Positions 33,644 through 43,375 of a stretch of DNA of 54,709 nucleotides are shown here, in pieces. The position numbers and the translations under genes are program-made. The notes below the pieces were generated by a model that was not told where the DNA came from, ran no database searches, and saw only the letters and a program-made list of their open reading frames with translations. The first letter of the stretch is position 1; each line of letters opens with the position of its first letter. Source of the DNA: Mariniblastus sp. (GTDB lineage Bacteria > Planctomycetota > Planctomycetia > Pirellulales > Pirellulaceae); the NCBI GenBank assembly GCA_028823415.1, contig JAPKBL010000026.1, positions 1 through 54,709 of the forward strand, read 5' to 3'.

Positions 33644-34954
33644 ATGCCGCGTTTCACGATCCAAGTGCCGGTTTTGTTGATGTTGATTTTTGCGGGATAC
33701 ATGCTTGGCAATGTCGGGACGCCCTTGCTGTCTCAAGAGCCTTCGCGAGATGCGCCAACCATTGCAGAGCCCGATGGGAAGCCTGCCGATAAAAGTAAGC
33801 CCGTTCAGGTTTATATTCTTTTAGGTCAGTCAAATATGCTGGGTTTCGGGCGCGTCAGCCCGGCGGATAAATCTGGAACACTTGAATACATGATCAAGAA
33901 AAAGGGAAAGTACCCCTATTTGGTCGATGAAGATGGTCAATGGACTGAGCGTAAAGATGTTCGATACACACATGTCATGGATAAACGGGGAGCCGGGCTC
34001 ACGGATTTTGATGTTTTTTCAGACATGAAAAATCAGTGGTTAACGGTCAAGGGTAACTTTGGCCCAGAGCTTGGGTTTGGTCATATCATGGGACAAATTC
34101 ATGACGAGCCAGTGCTGGTGCTTAAAGCCTGTATAGGAAATCGAAGCCTCGGCTGGGATTTACTGCCTCCCGGAAGTGAGCGTTATGAATTCGATGGAAA
34201 AATTCATGCTGGCTACCAAGACAACCCGTCTTCTTGGGTAGAGGGCGAGCCCAAAAAGGAAGTGAACTGGTATGCAGGTCGGCAGTACGACGCCGACACT
34301 AATCATGCAAAAAATGTCCTCAAGAATCTTGATAAATACTACCCCGGATTAAATCGTGCGAAAGATCCTGTTCAAGATAAGAAAGCCCAAGCCGCAATCG
34401 AGGGTCTGAAAACGGAGATTGCAGCCAAAGAAGATTTTGCCCGGCGAGCGAGATTCACCAAGGAAGGATTTCTAAAATTTCAAAACGAACTGAATGGCAT
34501 GCGGCAAAAATTATCAGGCATCGAAGCGCAATCGCGAGGTTATCAAATTGCCGGTTTTGTTTTTTGGCAGGGTCATAAAGATCAAAACCCAGCACATGCA
34601 AGTCGTTACGAGCAGAATTTAGTTCATCTGATTAAAACACTAAGGGAAGATTTCGATGCCCCGGACGCAAAATTTGTGCTTGCTACCATCGCGTTCGGAG
34701 GAGAATTGACAGGGCAAGCCCTGGAGATCTGCAATGCACAACTGGGCGTAGACGGCGATTCCGGCCGGTATCCTGAATTCAAAGGGAATGTAAACGCAAT
34801 CGACGCTCGACCTTTCTGGCGAGAGAAAGAAATATCCCCTAGTGGCCAGGGTTACCACTACAACCACAACGCAGAAACCTATATGGAGGTTGGCGAAGCA
34901 CTCGGGTGGGCAATGGCAGACCTTTGGGAGCGACCGACAAAGAGCTCAAAGTAA
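33644..34954 (+). CDS. Secreted SGNH/SASA-type acetylesterase, paralogue
   Basis: The protein is closely similar to its upstream neighbour over the hydrolase domain: VYILLGQSNMLGFG with nucleophile Ser63, KYPYLVDEDGQWTERKDV, GNRSLGWDLLPPGS, FWQGHKDQNPAHASRYEQNL, and QGYHYNHNAETYMEVGEALG with the catalytic His. It lacks the N-terminal domain and the inserted beta module of that neighbour, but carries an 80-residue helical segment (KKAQAAIEGLKTEIAAKE and following) before the WQGHKD block. A signal anchor or signal peptide covers residues 1-24. The genes lie 182 bases apart in one direction and look like a duplication followed by domain exchange. Confidence 0.87.
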   Translation: MPRFTIQVPVLLMLIFAGYMLGNVGTPLLSQEPSRDAPTIAEPDGKPADKSKPVQVYILLGQSNMLGFGRVSPADKSGTLEYMIKKKGKYPYLVDEDGQWTERKDVRYTHVMDKRGAGLTDFDVFSDMKNQWLTVKGNFGPELGFGHIMGQIHDEPVLVLKACIGNRSLGWDLLPPGSERYEFDGKIHAGYQDNPSSWVEGEPKKEVNWYAGRQYDADTNHAKNVLKNLDKYYPGLNRAKDPVQDKKAQAAIEGLKTEIAAKEDFARRARFTKEGFLKFQNELNGMRQKLSGIEAQSRGYQIAGFVFWQGHKDQNPAHASRYEQNLVHLIKTLREDFDAPDAKFVLATIAFGGELTGQALEICNAQLGVDGDSGRYPEFKGNVNAIDARPFWREKEISPSGQGYHYNHNAETYMEVGEALGWAMADLWERPTKSSK

Positions 34955-35316
34955 AAAAATCGCTTATTAACGCCAACAAAACGTCGTATCCAGCGAACAA
35001 AGTTTCGTTGAACGGGGCAAGCTCTCAAGTGATTGACGCGGGTATCGCCCGAGAGGGTCAGCGAAGGCGTTTTTCTGCAAGTTGGGCTAGAATGAGGATA
35101 AATTCTCTTCAACCGAAGGCTCGAAACCCAAGCTAGGTCTTGTCCACTCCGAATTTTGTTTGTCGGTTGGGAAACTGGCTCTCGGGTAGCCCGCCATCCA
35201 GATTGACGGTGCGAGTTTTTCTCGCAACATCGAGGCTTTTGAAATTGCCATTGGGCTGGGATTTTATTGTCTTTCTTTATCGAGTGCGTTGTTTTTAAAT
35301 TTTCACGGAGAAATGG
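34955..35316. other. Intergenic stretch without a recognisable gene
   Basis: This runs from the second SGNH esterase to the AsmA-like gene. I see no ORF with family motifs, no repeat and no clear terminator. A promoter for the AsmA-like gene is expected but not identifiable by eye. Confidence 0.4.
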
Positions 35317-37164
35317 ATGTCAGGCATGCATGATGATAAAGCGGCAGCGGAGTTAATTCCTGAGGCTTATTTTAGTGAAAAAAAAGAGAGCTCGAAGGGT
35401 TGTCTGTTTGGATGCTTGGGCTGTTTCGGAGTGCTTGTTCTAGGAGTGCTCGTTGTTATCGGAGTTGGCTATTACGCGACCTTTCATTCTTCGGCACCAC
35501 TTAAACTCGTAGAGGCCATAATTGAAGGGAATGAAGGCGTGGAGATTCAGGGGCTTTCAGGAACGATTTCCAACGGATTTCATGTCGAAGAAATTACCTA
35601 TCAGAGTGAATCTGTTGAGCAACTATCGAAGATTGAAAACGTCGAATTTCGGTTTAACGGAATCAGTAATTTGTTCAGGGAAGACCGGCGGTTGATCATT
35701 GAAGAATTTTCAGTGGAGAGCGGTACGTTTTACTTTCGTTCGGATGCCGAACCAAAATTGGATATGCAAGGATTCGAACGAGAATCGAATGCTGCTTCGG
35801 CTAATGTAACGCAGCCGGCGAACGCCAGTAATTCGGGAGAGATTTTCAAAGAGGTCCGGATTGACTTAATCGAATTTTCAGATCTGAAAATTATCGACGT
35901 GGAAACGGGGAAGGCATCCGAACTCAAAGAGGTCTCGATGTCAGATTTCCATTATCTTGATGGAACCGTTCGGAATGTTGGCGAATACTCGATCGATGGT
36001 TTGACGACTTATCTTGCGAATTTTGAGTTGGAGAATTTTTCCGGGAACCCCGCAGAGGGTTTTTCCATCGATCGGTTGCGAGTGAAGAACAGCGAGGGTC
36101 AGTGGTCGGATGTGAAAAACATCCAATTTGAGTTCAACGGATTGACTGACATTATTAAAAATAAGCAATTGATTGTCGATCGTTTAGGCGTTGAGTCAGG
36201 CGTTTTTTATATTGCGCCTTTAGCGGAAACGAGTGGGGACGAAGTGGCAGTGGAAGAGATTGTGGAAGAGATTGCGGAAGAGACTGCAGGTGCTCCTTTA
36301 GCGCTTGAAAAGGTCTTGATTAAAGAAATTAGCTTTCCAAATCTTACGTTTATTAATCCGGCCACCGATCTAGAGTTTCATGTAAAGGAGTTGTCTTTTC
36401 GCGACTTTGAATACAACGAGGATTCGATCGTTAGCCTTGGCGATATAAAGCTTGAAGCCGATCACATCCAGATAGAGACAGGCCCAAGTGATCGTTTTGA
36501 TGATCAGCCTTCTGGCGTTTTGAAACAGAAAATATCAGGAACGCTGGGGGTTGATTTGCATTCCGATTTAAAGCGAGCGGTGGACTTTCGGATAGACATG
36601 TGTTTTGTCGACAAGTGGCAGCCTTTAATTCAATTAGAAATGTGTGAAGGGCAAATAAATTACGCCGTCGAGAAAGATACCGGCACAACGACTTGGCGAG
36701 ATTTCAAAGCTACCGATTGGTTGGTAATCCCCGGTGTGTTAGTTCCTGAAAAGATGGATGGAACATTAGTTGTAGAACAACAGCCAGAGGCTGGTGGAAA
36801 CTTGTTCCAAATGACCGGAACGATCCAGTTTGGGAATCTTGATTTTGAGATTTTAGGTGCGGAGTTAATCGAGAAAGAGGGCGGTCAGTATCTGGGGCCG
36901 ATTCCGATGAAGGCATTGTCGTCGGAGTCGGATTTAAAAGGTGAGCTTTATCTGCTCGAAGAGAAGCCATTCCTGGTTTTGAAATTATCTAAGAATGGTG
37001 TGCGGATCGATAATGATGCTTTTGCCCGGGCATTGTGGGGGACCGGGTACGCCGGCCTCGATGCGGACCAGGTCCTCCAAACCAATACTAACTCAATCGC
37101 ATTGGAGAAAGTCGAAGCGATAGAAACTGGCAATCTACATGGTGAAGATCCTGGCAACGAATAG
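35317..37164 (+). CDS. AsmA-like membrane-anchored repeat protein
   Basis: A short cytoplasmic N-terminus leads into a Cys/Gly-rich membrane segment (GCLFGCLGCFGVLVLGVLVVIGVGYY, about 28-53). The exterior part is built from internal duplications: VEFRFNGISNLFREDRRLIIEEFSVESGTFYF recurs as IQFEFNGLTDIIKNKQLIVDRLGVESGVFYI, and the preceding blocks (LSGTISNGFHVEEI...) recur as well. The beta-rich repeats with few charged loops resemble AsmA/DUF748-type proteins, which bridge the envelope and are linked to lipid transport, but the match is by pattern only. An acidic linker (VEEIVEEIAEETA) splits the halves. I chose ATG 35317 with GGAG seven bases upstream; a second in-frame ATG follows at 35326. 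Confidence 0.65.
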   Translation: MSGMHDDKAAAELIPEAYFSEKKESSKGCLFGCLGCFGVLVLGVLVVIGVGYYATFHSSAPLKLVEAIIEGNEGVEIQGLSGTISNGFHVEEITYQSESVEQLSKIENVEFRFNGISNLFREDRRLIIEEFSVESGTFYFRSDAEPKLDMQGFERESNAASANVTQPANASNSGEIFKEVRIDLIEFSDLKIIDVETGKASELKEVSMSDFHYLDGTVRNVGEYSIDGLTTYLANFELENFSGNPAEGFSIDRLRVKNSEGQWSDVKNIQFEFNGLTDIIKNKQLIVDRLGVESGVFYIAPLAETSGDEVAVEEIVEEIAEETAGAPLALEKVLIKEISFPNLTFINPATDLEFHVKELSFRDFEYNEDSIVSLGDIKLEADHIQIETGPSDRFDDQPSGVLKQKISGTLGVDLHSDLKRAVDFRIDMCFVDKWQPLIQLEMCEGQINYAVEKDTGTTTWRDFKATDWLVIPGVLVPEKMDGTLVVEQQPEAGGNLFQMTGTIQFGNLDFEILGAELIEKEGGQYLGPIPMKALSSESDLKGELYLLEEKPFLVLKLSKNGVRIDNDAFARALWGTGYAGLDADQVLQTNTNSIALEKVEAIETGNLHGEDPGNE

Positions 37165-37285
37165 GATGGCTTTTTCAGTTCGTATTGTCGTTTTGGTTGC
37201 CGTAGAATGAACCCTATAAATTGGGATTCAGTCAACGATTGAATTCGCGATTATTGATCTGGTTGCGTATACATGGGTGAAAATA

Positions 37286-40200
37286 ATGGTTGGAACAGGG
37301 TTCTTCTATCGCGTTGCGGTGATTGGTATTTTGCTACAGGGGGTCGCTGCCACCGGCAGTTCCCAGACCACTGGCTCTGAACCGCTGGTTAGCGCGGAGT
37401 TGATTTCGGTGACCAAGATTTGGGATCGAGCGCCTCACAATGCGTTTACGGATCTGGTTCACTGGAAAGGGAAATTCTATTGCGCTTTTCGTGAGGGAAA
37501 AGGGCATGCGGGTGATCGGGGAAGATTACGAGTACTTGCCTCGGTGGAGGGAGAGGACTGGGAGTCGGTTGGTGTTATCGAAGATGCCAATTTTGATCTC
37601 CGAGATGCCGCATTAACTGAAATGCCCGATGGGAAATTGATGGTTTTGGGTGGGGCTCAAATCCCCGGGAAAAGCACCGGAACGTTTGTCAGTTTTAGCG
37701 ACGACGGGATTAATTTTTCCGCGCCGGAGATCGTGATTGCTCCGGGTCGTTGGTTATGGCGGACTACCCGCCACGGCGAAGATTCTTTTGGCGTTGCCTA
37801 CGGCGCTCCTGACCGCGCCAACGCGAGTTCATTGCTGAAGACCCGTGATGGCAAGACCTATGAGACGGTCGTTGCGGAATTATTGGAAGACGGTGAAAGG
37901 CCAACCGAAGCGCGGATACGATTTGATCAGGAGGCAACGGCCTATTGCCTTCACCGCCGTGATGGAAAGACGAAAAATACAGCGATGTTGGGGATTGCCA
38001 AACCTCCCTATCGGGAGTGGCAATGGAAAGATTTGGGGCAACGACTGGGTGGCCCGAATTTCCTTGAAACTCCAAGCGGTCATTGGCTTGCGGTAGGGCG
38101 ACTCTACGATGCGCCCGTTCGTACTGAGTTGATGCAATTGGATATCGAGCAGGGTTCGATGCGGTCGATTCTTAAACTCCCGTCGGGCGGGGATACGAGC
38201 TATCCCGGAATGGTTTGGCATGACGATTTCCTGTGGATCAGCTATTACGCGTCTCACGAAGGCAGGGCGAGTATTTATTTGGCGAAAGTCAAAATTTCAG
38301 ATGGCGGCTTAAAAGAGAAATCAGAAAAGAAAACGCCTGTTGATTTGGGGACTCGCCGCGAGTTGTTTGTCGATGATTATTTGATTGAAAACAAAAGCAA
38401 CGTTCGTTTTGAGTTGCACCACCCGCAAGCCGCCGAATCCGTGTTGGTCTTCGATCGTCCCTGGGAGGGGCCATTTTGTGGATATGTAACGGTTCTCAAA
38501 GACGATCAAAAATATCGCATGTACTATCGCGGTTTGCCCGAGGCAGGAGGAGATTGCAGTGATTTAGAAGTCACCTGTTATGCTGAAAGTGATAACGGAA
38601 TTGACTGGACCAAACCCAATTTAGGCTTGTTCGAGCATTCAGGGAGTAATAAGAATAATATTGTGCTCCGGGGAGAAACGCCGGGGTCTCATAACTTCAG
38701 TCCATTTTTTGACCAGAACCCTGACGTTGAGTCCGGACAGCGGTACAAGGCACTCGGCGGGAGTGCGGACGGGTTGCTCGCATTCGTATCACCAGACGGA
38801 ATCCGTTGGCGTCGAGTAAGTAAAGATCCGGTTTTTACCGAAGGGGTGTTTGATTCTCAGAACGTCTCATTTTGGTCGGAAACCGAAAAGCAATATGTTT
38901 GTTATTTTCGAACCTGGACGAAGACGGACTACGGAGGATTTCGCACGATTAGTCGCACGACTTCCGATGATTTTATGAATTGGTCAACGCCACAGGAGAT
39001 GGAGTTTGGCGATACGCCGATGGAGCATCTTTATACGAACCAAACGCATCCTTATTTTCGAGCGCCGCATCATTACATTGGTGTCGCTGCGAGATTCATG
39101 CCGGGGAGACAAGTCCTCACTCCTGCCGAGGCGAGGCGGGTAGGGGTGGATGCCCGATATTTTGGTGATATTTCAGATACGGTTTTATTGACCTCGCGAG
39201 GCGGCAATCAATACCAGCGCACTTTTTTGGAATCGTTGGTAAGGCCTGGGGTGGGACTGGAAAACTGGGTGTCGCGAACCAATTATTCTGCCCTTGGTAT
39301 CGTCCCGACCGGTGACAGCGAAATCTCAATTTTTATTCAAAAAAATTACGGTCAGCCGACCGCGTATCTTCAGCGATACAAATTGCGGACAGACGGATTT
39401 GCTTCATTGGTCTCGGGCTATCGTGGGGGCGAATTTACGACCCGTCCGGTGACGTTTCCAAAACTGACGGAAAAAGAGTTACAGGATCGAAATAATGAAT
39501 TAGCGGAATCATCGCGGCCGGTTACCAAGACAACCGGTCAGAAATTAATGTTGGGAAAACAGGCAATCCAATTCCGCATGCCGGCATCAATTAAATTACC
39601 GGGCACGAAATCATTGGGGAACGCGGTGACACTTTCGGTCCACCTTAAAAATATCCCGACAGGTCATCGCCGCTTGTTTTCGTCTTATAACGGCGGAATT
39701 CCTCAAAACAATGAACTGATTTTGGATGTCAATTCCGGTGGTGACACCGACGAACAGGGGGCGATACGGTTTTTTTACGGTGGCATTCGCTGCGGTGCTT
39801 CCATTGCGGAAACCGGTATTTGGAGCGCCGAGTCGGGGGACCGAGCGAGACACCATGTCGCCGTTACGTGGCTTGATGGGATAGTGAAAATATACTTCGA
39901 CGGGAGATTAGTTGGGCGGGCCGGGGCAGCGGGTCAAGGGGCGATTGATCTGGCACTGGGGGATCTGTTATTCGGTGAGGATTATCCTCCGACGAGCCGT
40001 GAAAACGAACCGTTTTTGGGGTTGGCAGACGATATTCTGGTGGTTCGACGTGCGCTCGACGCACGGGAAATCGCCTGCATTGCCAAATGCGGCGTCGCGA
40101 CCGTGCTTGGGAATCACTTGCAGCCCGACGATGTCTTGCTGACGATGGAATCGGTGCGCGAAAAGCAATTGATGAACCAGACCAACGGCGATTTGATCGA

Positions 40201-40471
40201 CTTACCGGAACCGGATTCCGATGGAAATCGCGAATTAACGTTGAATATGTCAACCAGTGCCGCCGGGGCCGTACGGGTAGAAGTTCAGGATGAAATGGGA
40301 ACCCCGATCCCCGGTTTTACATTGGCCGACTCCGATATCCTGATCGGCGACAGCCTCGAAGAAATTGCCTCCTGGAAAGGAAAGACAGACTTAAATCAGT
40401 TGGCCGGGCGAGCCGTCCGATTCCGGTTTGTGATGAAAGACGCGAATCTTTTTTCCATTAAGATCCGCTGA
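37286..40471 (+). CDS. Secreted three-part protein: sialidase-like, GH32/43-like and LamG domains
   Basis: The signal peptide (MVGTGFFYRVAVIGILLQGVAATG) is followed by a BNR/sialidase-like propeller (about 30-340: KIWDRAPHNAFTDLVHWKGKFYCAFREG, RLRVLASVEGEDWE, FVSFSDDGINFSAPEI). A second propeller region (345-740: ELFVDDYLIENKSNVRFELHHP, WEGPFCGYVTVLKDDQKYRMYYRG) resembles GH32/GH43-type five-bladed folds. A LamG/concanavalin domain lies at about 770-930 (AVTLSVHLKN, RHHVAVTWLDGIVKIYFDGRLVG), then a 110-residue tail. It probably binds or cleaves extracellular glycans; I did not identify catalytic residues. I chose ATG 37286 over GTG 37277 because GGGTGA lies five bases upstream of it. Confidence 0.8.
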   Translation: MVGTGFFYRVAVIGILLQGVAATGSSQTTGSEPLVSAELISVTKIWDRAPHNAFTDLVHWKGKFYCAFREGKGHAGDRGRLRVLASVEGEDWESVGVIEDANFDLRDAALTEMPDGKLMVLGGAQIPGKSTGTFVSFSDDGINFSAPEIVIAPGRWLWRTTRHGEDSFGVAYGAPDRANASSLLKTRDGKTYETVVAELLEDGERPTEARIRFDQEATAYCLHRRDGKTKNTAMLGIAKPPYREWQWKDLGQRLGGPNFLETPSGHWLAVGRLYDAPVRTELMQLDIEQGSMRSILKLPSGGDTSYPGMVWHDDFLWISYYASHEGRASIYLAKVKISDGGLKEKSEKKTPVDLGTRRELFVDDYLIENKSNVRFELHHPQAAESVLVFDRPWEGPFCGYVTVLKDDQKYRMYYRGLPEAGGDCSDLEVTCYAESDNGIDWTKPNLGLFEHSGSNKNNIVLRGETPGSHNFSPFFDQNPDVESGQRYKALGGSADGLLAFVSPDGIRWRRVSKDPVFTEGVFDSQNVSFWSETEKQYVCYFRTWTKTDYGGFRTISRTTSDDFMNWSTPQEMEFGDTPMEHLYTNQTHPYFRAPHHYIGVAARFMPGRQVLTPAEARRVGVDARYFGDISDTVLLTSRGGNQYQRTFLESLVRPGVGLENWVSRTNYSALGIVPTGDSEISIFIQKNYGQPTAYLQRYKLRTDGFASLVSGYRGGEFTTRPVTFPKLTEKELQDRNNELAESSRPVTKTTGQKLMLGKQAIQFRMPASIKLPGTKSLGNAVTLSVHLKNIPTGHRRLFSSYNGGIPQNNELILDVNSGGDTDEQGAIRFFYGGIRCGASIAETGIWSAESGDRARHHVAVTWLDGIVKIYFDGRLVGRAGAAGQGAIDLALGDLLFGEDYPPTSRENEPFLGLADDILVVRRALDAREIACIAKCGVATVLGNHLQPDDVLLTMESVREKQLMNQTNGDLIDLPEPDSDGNRELTLNMSTSAAGAVRVEVQDEMGTPIPGFTLADSDILIGDSLEEIASWKGKTDLNQLAGRAVRFRFVMKDANLFSIKIR

Positions 40472-40542
40472 TCTGTGTCTTTTAGCGTGATTCGTTGAGC
40501 TGATTTTTCGAATGATTTCTCAAACAAAAACGCAACGGTTGG

Positions 40543-41598
40543 TCATGTCGCCGCCGCGATCGGTTTTGTCTTTTTCTTCGACCTCCAAATATATCCATCT
40601 ACCATGAAGTGGTGAATATTAATGGTTGCGACTGTCATCAAGATTGAGTATTCCATACTGAAACCACATGCGAAATAAACCCAGGGCCATCCAATAAATA
40701 GAAACATGCCAAGCATCATGCTCAATGCATAAAACCACATGACGTGAAATAATTTTCCTTTTGTATTGTTAGGCTGTTTCATCATGTCGTTGGTATGGAC
40801 GATTACGACGATCACGATGTACTGAAGTGAATGAAAAATCGAAGCCCAAAACCAGGCATCATCGTATGACAGGGTGACCCACCAAAGACCGTTCATTGCT
40901 AAGAGAAGCCAGCAAATCAGAGGAAGTGTTTTACCTTTGTCTCGGAATCGAAAAAAACAAATGATGGGAAGTGTGAAAATTAAGACAGCCAAAACGATCC
41001 CAGCGATTTCAATATAATCACCGACGACGGGGTATTGGTTTAGGTCGACGAACCAATTGATGCCCCCTTCTCTAATGCCTCCTTCTCTGGCAACTAAAAT
41101 GGCGCGAATGAATGGGAGCATGCAGATCATCCAGAACATTCGTTTTTCTGACCGATCTAAAAATACACCTGAACGGTAGCAATACATCAGTGCAAGGCCA
41201 TAGGCCTGAGCGGCGTAGTGGTAGGGTGACCAGGTGATGTACAGCGCCCAAAGGTGGTCTCCAAGAACCTTCGGGTACGCGATGCAGACGGTTGTGATGA
41301 GGATGGCAATCAGCGGCAACCAAATCGTCGCCCAGGTGCGAGATGGGATTTCTCCAGGTTTGGTGTATAGCCGAACCGTGGACGCGGCAAAATGCGCATA
41401 ATTAAAAAATAGAAATACGATGACTTTTGTTCTAAACGTTTGGGGAGTGATTGATGGATCAAGAAGGACCCAAATCACAAATGGAATACTGATCGCAGCG
41501 CCGATCAGCGAGTAATCCAAGATGGGGTTCATGTAGCAGCGGCCAATCAGAGCCGACCAATCCCGGGGCGCGCTTGTCGGAGTGATTTGAGTTGCCAT
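40543..41598 (-). CDS. Polytopic membrane protein with conserved-looking histidines
   Basis: About eight hydrophobic helices are visible (for example 25-45, 58-76, 90-112, 118-140, 196-217, 225-243, 255-268, 285-312) and there is no signal peptide. Histidines fall at or near helix ends: His69 (NYAHFAAS), His127 (WSPYHYAAQAYG), His256 (FHSLQY), His268 (VHTND), His285 and His329/330 (NIHHFMVDGYIWR). This is the kind of pattern seen in metal- or haem-containing membrane enzymes, but I do not recognise the family. A short repeat, REGGIREGGI, lies in one loop. It is a single gene, transcribed leftward and convergent with the sialidase-like gene. Confidence 0.65.
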   Translation of the reverse strand: MATQITPTSAPRDWSALIGRCYMNPILDYSLIGAAISIPFVIWVLLDPSITPQTFRTKVIVFLFFNYAHFAASTVRLYTKPGEIPSRTWATIWLPLIAILITTVCIAYPKVLGDHLWALYITWSPYHYAAQAYGLALMYCYRSGVFLDRSEKRMFWMICMLPFIRAILVAREGGIREGGINWFVDLNQYPVVGDYIEIAGIVLAVLIFTLPIICFFRFRDKGKTLPLICWLLLAMNGLWWVTLSYDDAWFWASIFHSLQYIVIVVIVHTNDMMKQPNNTKGKLFHVMWFYALSMMLGMFLFIGWPWVYFACGFSMEYSILMTVATINIHHFMVDGYIWRSKKKTKPIAAAT

Positions 41599-41971
41599 CG
41601 GGTCTGCCTTAATTTCTTGATGACTCAGGTGGGGAAAAATCGCGTGGGAAATTTAAGTTAAATTTGCGGGGGGATGTTAGAGAATTCCATTTCATCCGTA
41701 AACTCGGTTTCTACTCGATATAGCAACAGTTTTTGTTGTGTTCTGGCGGAGTTGGCTGTCCTTTGGTCGATTTGAACCTGACGATGGATCGATAAATTTC
41801 TCATTTGGCCCCAGTTTTCAAGGCGTCGTTGAATTGTCGGCGAGTGGGGCGAGGTATCTCGCTAACGAATAATTCACTGTGTTGGCTGGTGACGTTAGAC
41901 TAAGTGACGATGTAATCTGCTTGGATCGACCCAAGTGCAATCAGTAAGACGGTAAAAATTTAAGGTAATCA
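41599..41971. other. Divergent intergenic region
   Basis: It separates the leftward membrane-protein gene from the rightward FG-GAP gene and must contain both promoters. I find no ORF, repeat or RNA structure that I can support. Confidence 0.4.
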
Positions 41972-43177
41972 ATGAACGTAGCCAAAATATTATTCGCCGG
42001 TTTAATTATTGGTTTTGGTTTATTTGAGTCGTCGGCTGAAGGCCAGATCAAGTCGCCGATTTTATTTCAGTCAGAGACAATCGACTCTCAGGTAATCATT
42101 GGTTATGGAACGGCGATTGGTGACGTCGATGGAGATAATCGGCCCGACATATTGCTGGCAGATAAAAAGCAGTTTGTGTGGTATCGAAACCCAGATTGGA
42201 AGCGATTTGTGATCGCAGAGAATCTGACGCAAAGGGATAACGTTTGTATTGCGGCGCGAGATATTGACGGTGATGGAAAAGTCGAGATTGCGGTTGGCGG
42301 GCAATGGAATCCAGGAGACACAGAGAACTCGGGCGCGGTTTTTTATCTTGCTCCGGGACCTGACCGCAAGGAGCGCTGGACGCCGATCGAGCTTCCTCAT
42401 GAACCGGTTGTCCATCGGATGCGATGGTTAAAGATGTCCGATAAAAAATTTGGCTTGGTCGTTGCGCCTCTGCATGGGCGAGGAAATAAAAACGGCGAAG
42501 GTGTAGGATCGCGGTTATTGGTTTATCAGATGGCAGAGGGGCCAGAGCAACCGTGGAAAGTAGATTTGATCGACGATGAATACCATGTGACCCATAATTT
42601 TGATGTCGCAGCGACGGGTCACGATGCCGACGGTGAAGATCTGTTTTATCTTGGGAGAGAGGGCGCGAAGCGGATTAGGTTGCGTGATGGCCAATGGCAG
42701 CGAGAGCGGTTGTTGGGAATCAAAGGGGGCGGGGAGATTCGTTTTGGTCGAAATGCCGCGGGTGTTTCTTTTCTGTCAACCATCGAGCCGTTTCACGGAA
42801 CAGACTTAGTCCTCTACGAGACGAAAATGTCCCCTGAAAATAAACCACTTCCTTTCGCTCAGCGCACTGTGCTCGATTCGAAATTGAATCAGGGGCACGC
42901 GATCGCCGTGGGTGACTTTTTTGGCAACGGCGAAGCGCAGATTGTGGCTGGCTGGAGGAAGCCTAATGAGGATGGTAAATTCGGTATCAAGATTTATTTT
43001 GCCGAGCCGAGCGATGGACCTGAGCGGGAGTGGAATTCATTTTTCGTTGATGAAAACACAATGGCTTGTGAAGATCTTCGAGCTGCCGATTTGAATGGAG
43101 ACGGTCGACTGGATATCGTGGCGTCGGGTCGATCGACTCATAATCTAAAAATTTACTGGAATCTTCCTTCGAATTAG
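41972..43177 (+). CDS. Secreted FG-GAP/VCBS repeat protein
   Basis: A signal peptide (KILFAGLIIGFGLFESSAEG) precedes propeller units with calcium-loop motifs: AIGDVDGDNRPDILLAD, ARDIDGDGKVEIAVGG, AVGDFFGNGEAQIVAGW and AADLNGDGRLDIVASG. These are FG-GAP repeats like those in integrin alpha chains. Unlike the protein at 2282-3745 it has no UnbV domain at its end. It is probably an extracellular binding protein. It stands alone and converges on the DnaJ-like gene. Confidence 0.85.
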   Translation: MNVAKILFAGLIIGFGLFESSAEGQIKSPILFQSETIDSQVIIGYGTAIGDVDGDNRPDILLADKKQFVWYRNPDWKRFVIAENLTQRDNVCIAARDIDGDGKVEIAVGGQWNPGDTENSGAVFYLAPGPDRKERWTPIELPHEPVVHRMRWLKMSDKKFGLVVAPLHGRGNKNGEGVGSRLLVYQMAEGPEQPWKVDLIDDEYHVTHNFDVAATGHDADGEDLFYLGREGAKRIRLRDGQWQRERLLGIKGGGEIRFGRNAAGVSFLSTIEPFHGTDLVLYETKMSPENKPLPFAQRTVLDSKLNQGHAIAVGDFFGNGEAQIVAGWRKPNEDGKFGIKIYFAEPSDGPEREWNSFFVDENTMACEDLRAADLNGDGRLDIVASGRSTHNLKIYWNLPSN

Positions 43178-43293
43178 CTTGAGTTGAGAAACACTGCCGT
43201 CGTCGATATCGAATTTTTTGTGGCGGTAGTATTGTTTTGCGATTTGCAACGGTCTCCATGTAACGGGCAGCTTCGAATCGCCCGCAATCATAA

Positions 43294-43312
43294 AAAATCG
43301 TTAGCCGATTTT
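43294..43312. terminator. Possible bidirectional terminator
   Basis: AAAATCG-TTAGC-CGATTTT is a perfect seven-base stem with a five-base loop between two convergent genes. The A/T ends of the stem could act as T-tracts for both strands. The stem is weak. Confidence 0.4.
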
Positions 43313-43375
43313 ACCCGTGGTGCGGCCAGCGAAAAACTACTGAGGCGGCACTTTAACGAAACATTGCTGCACAGA

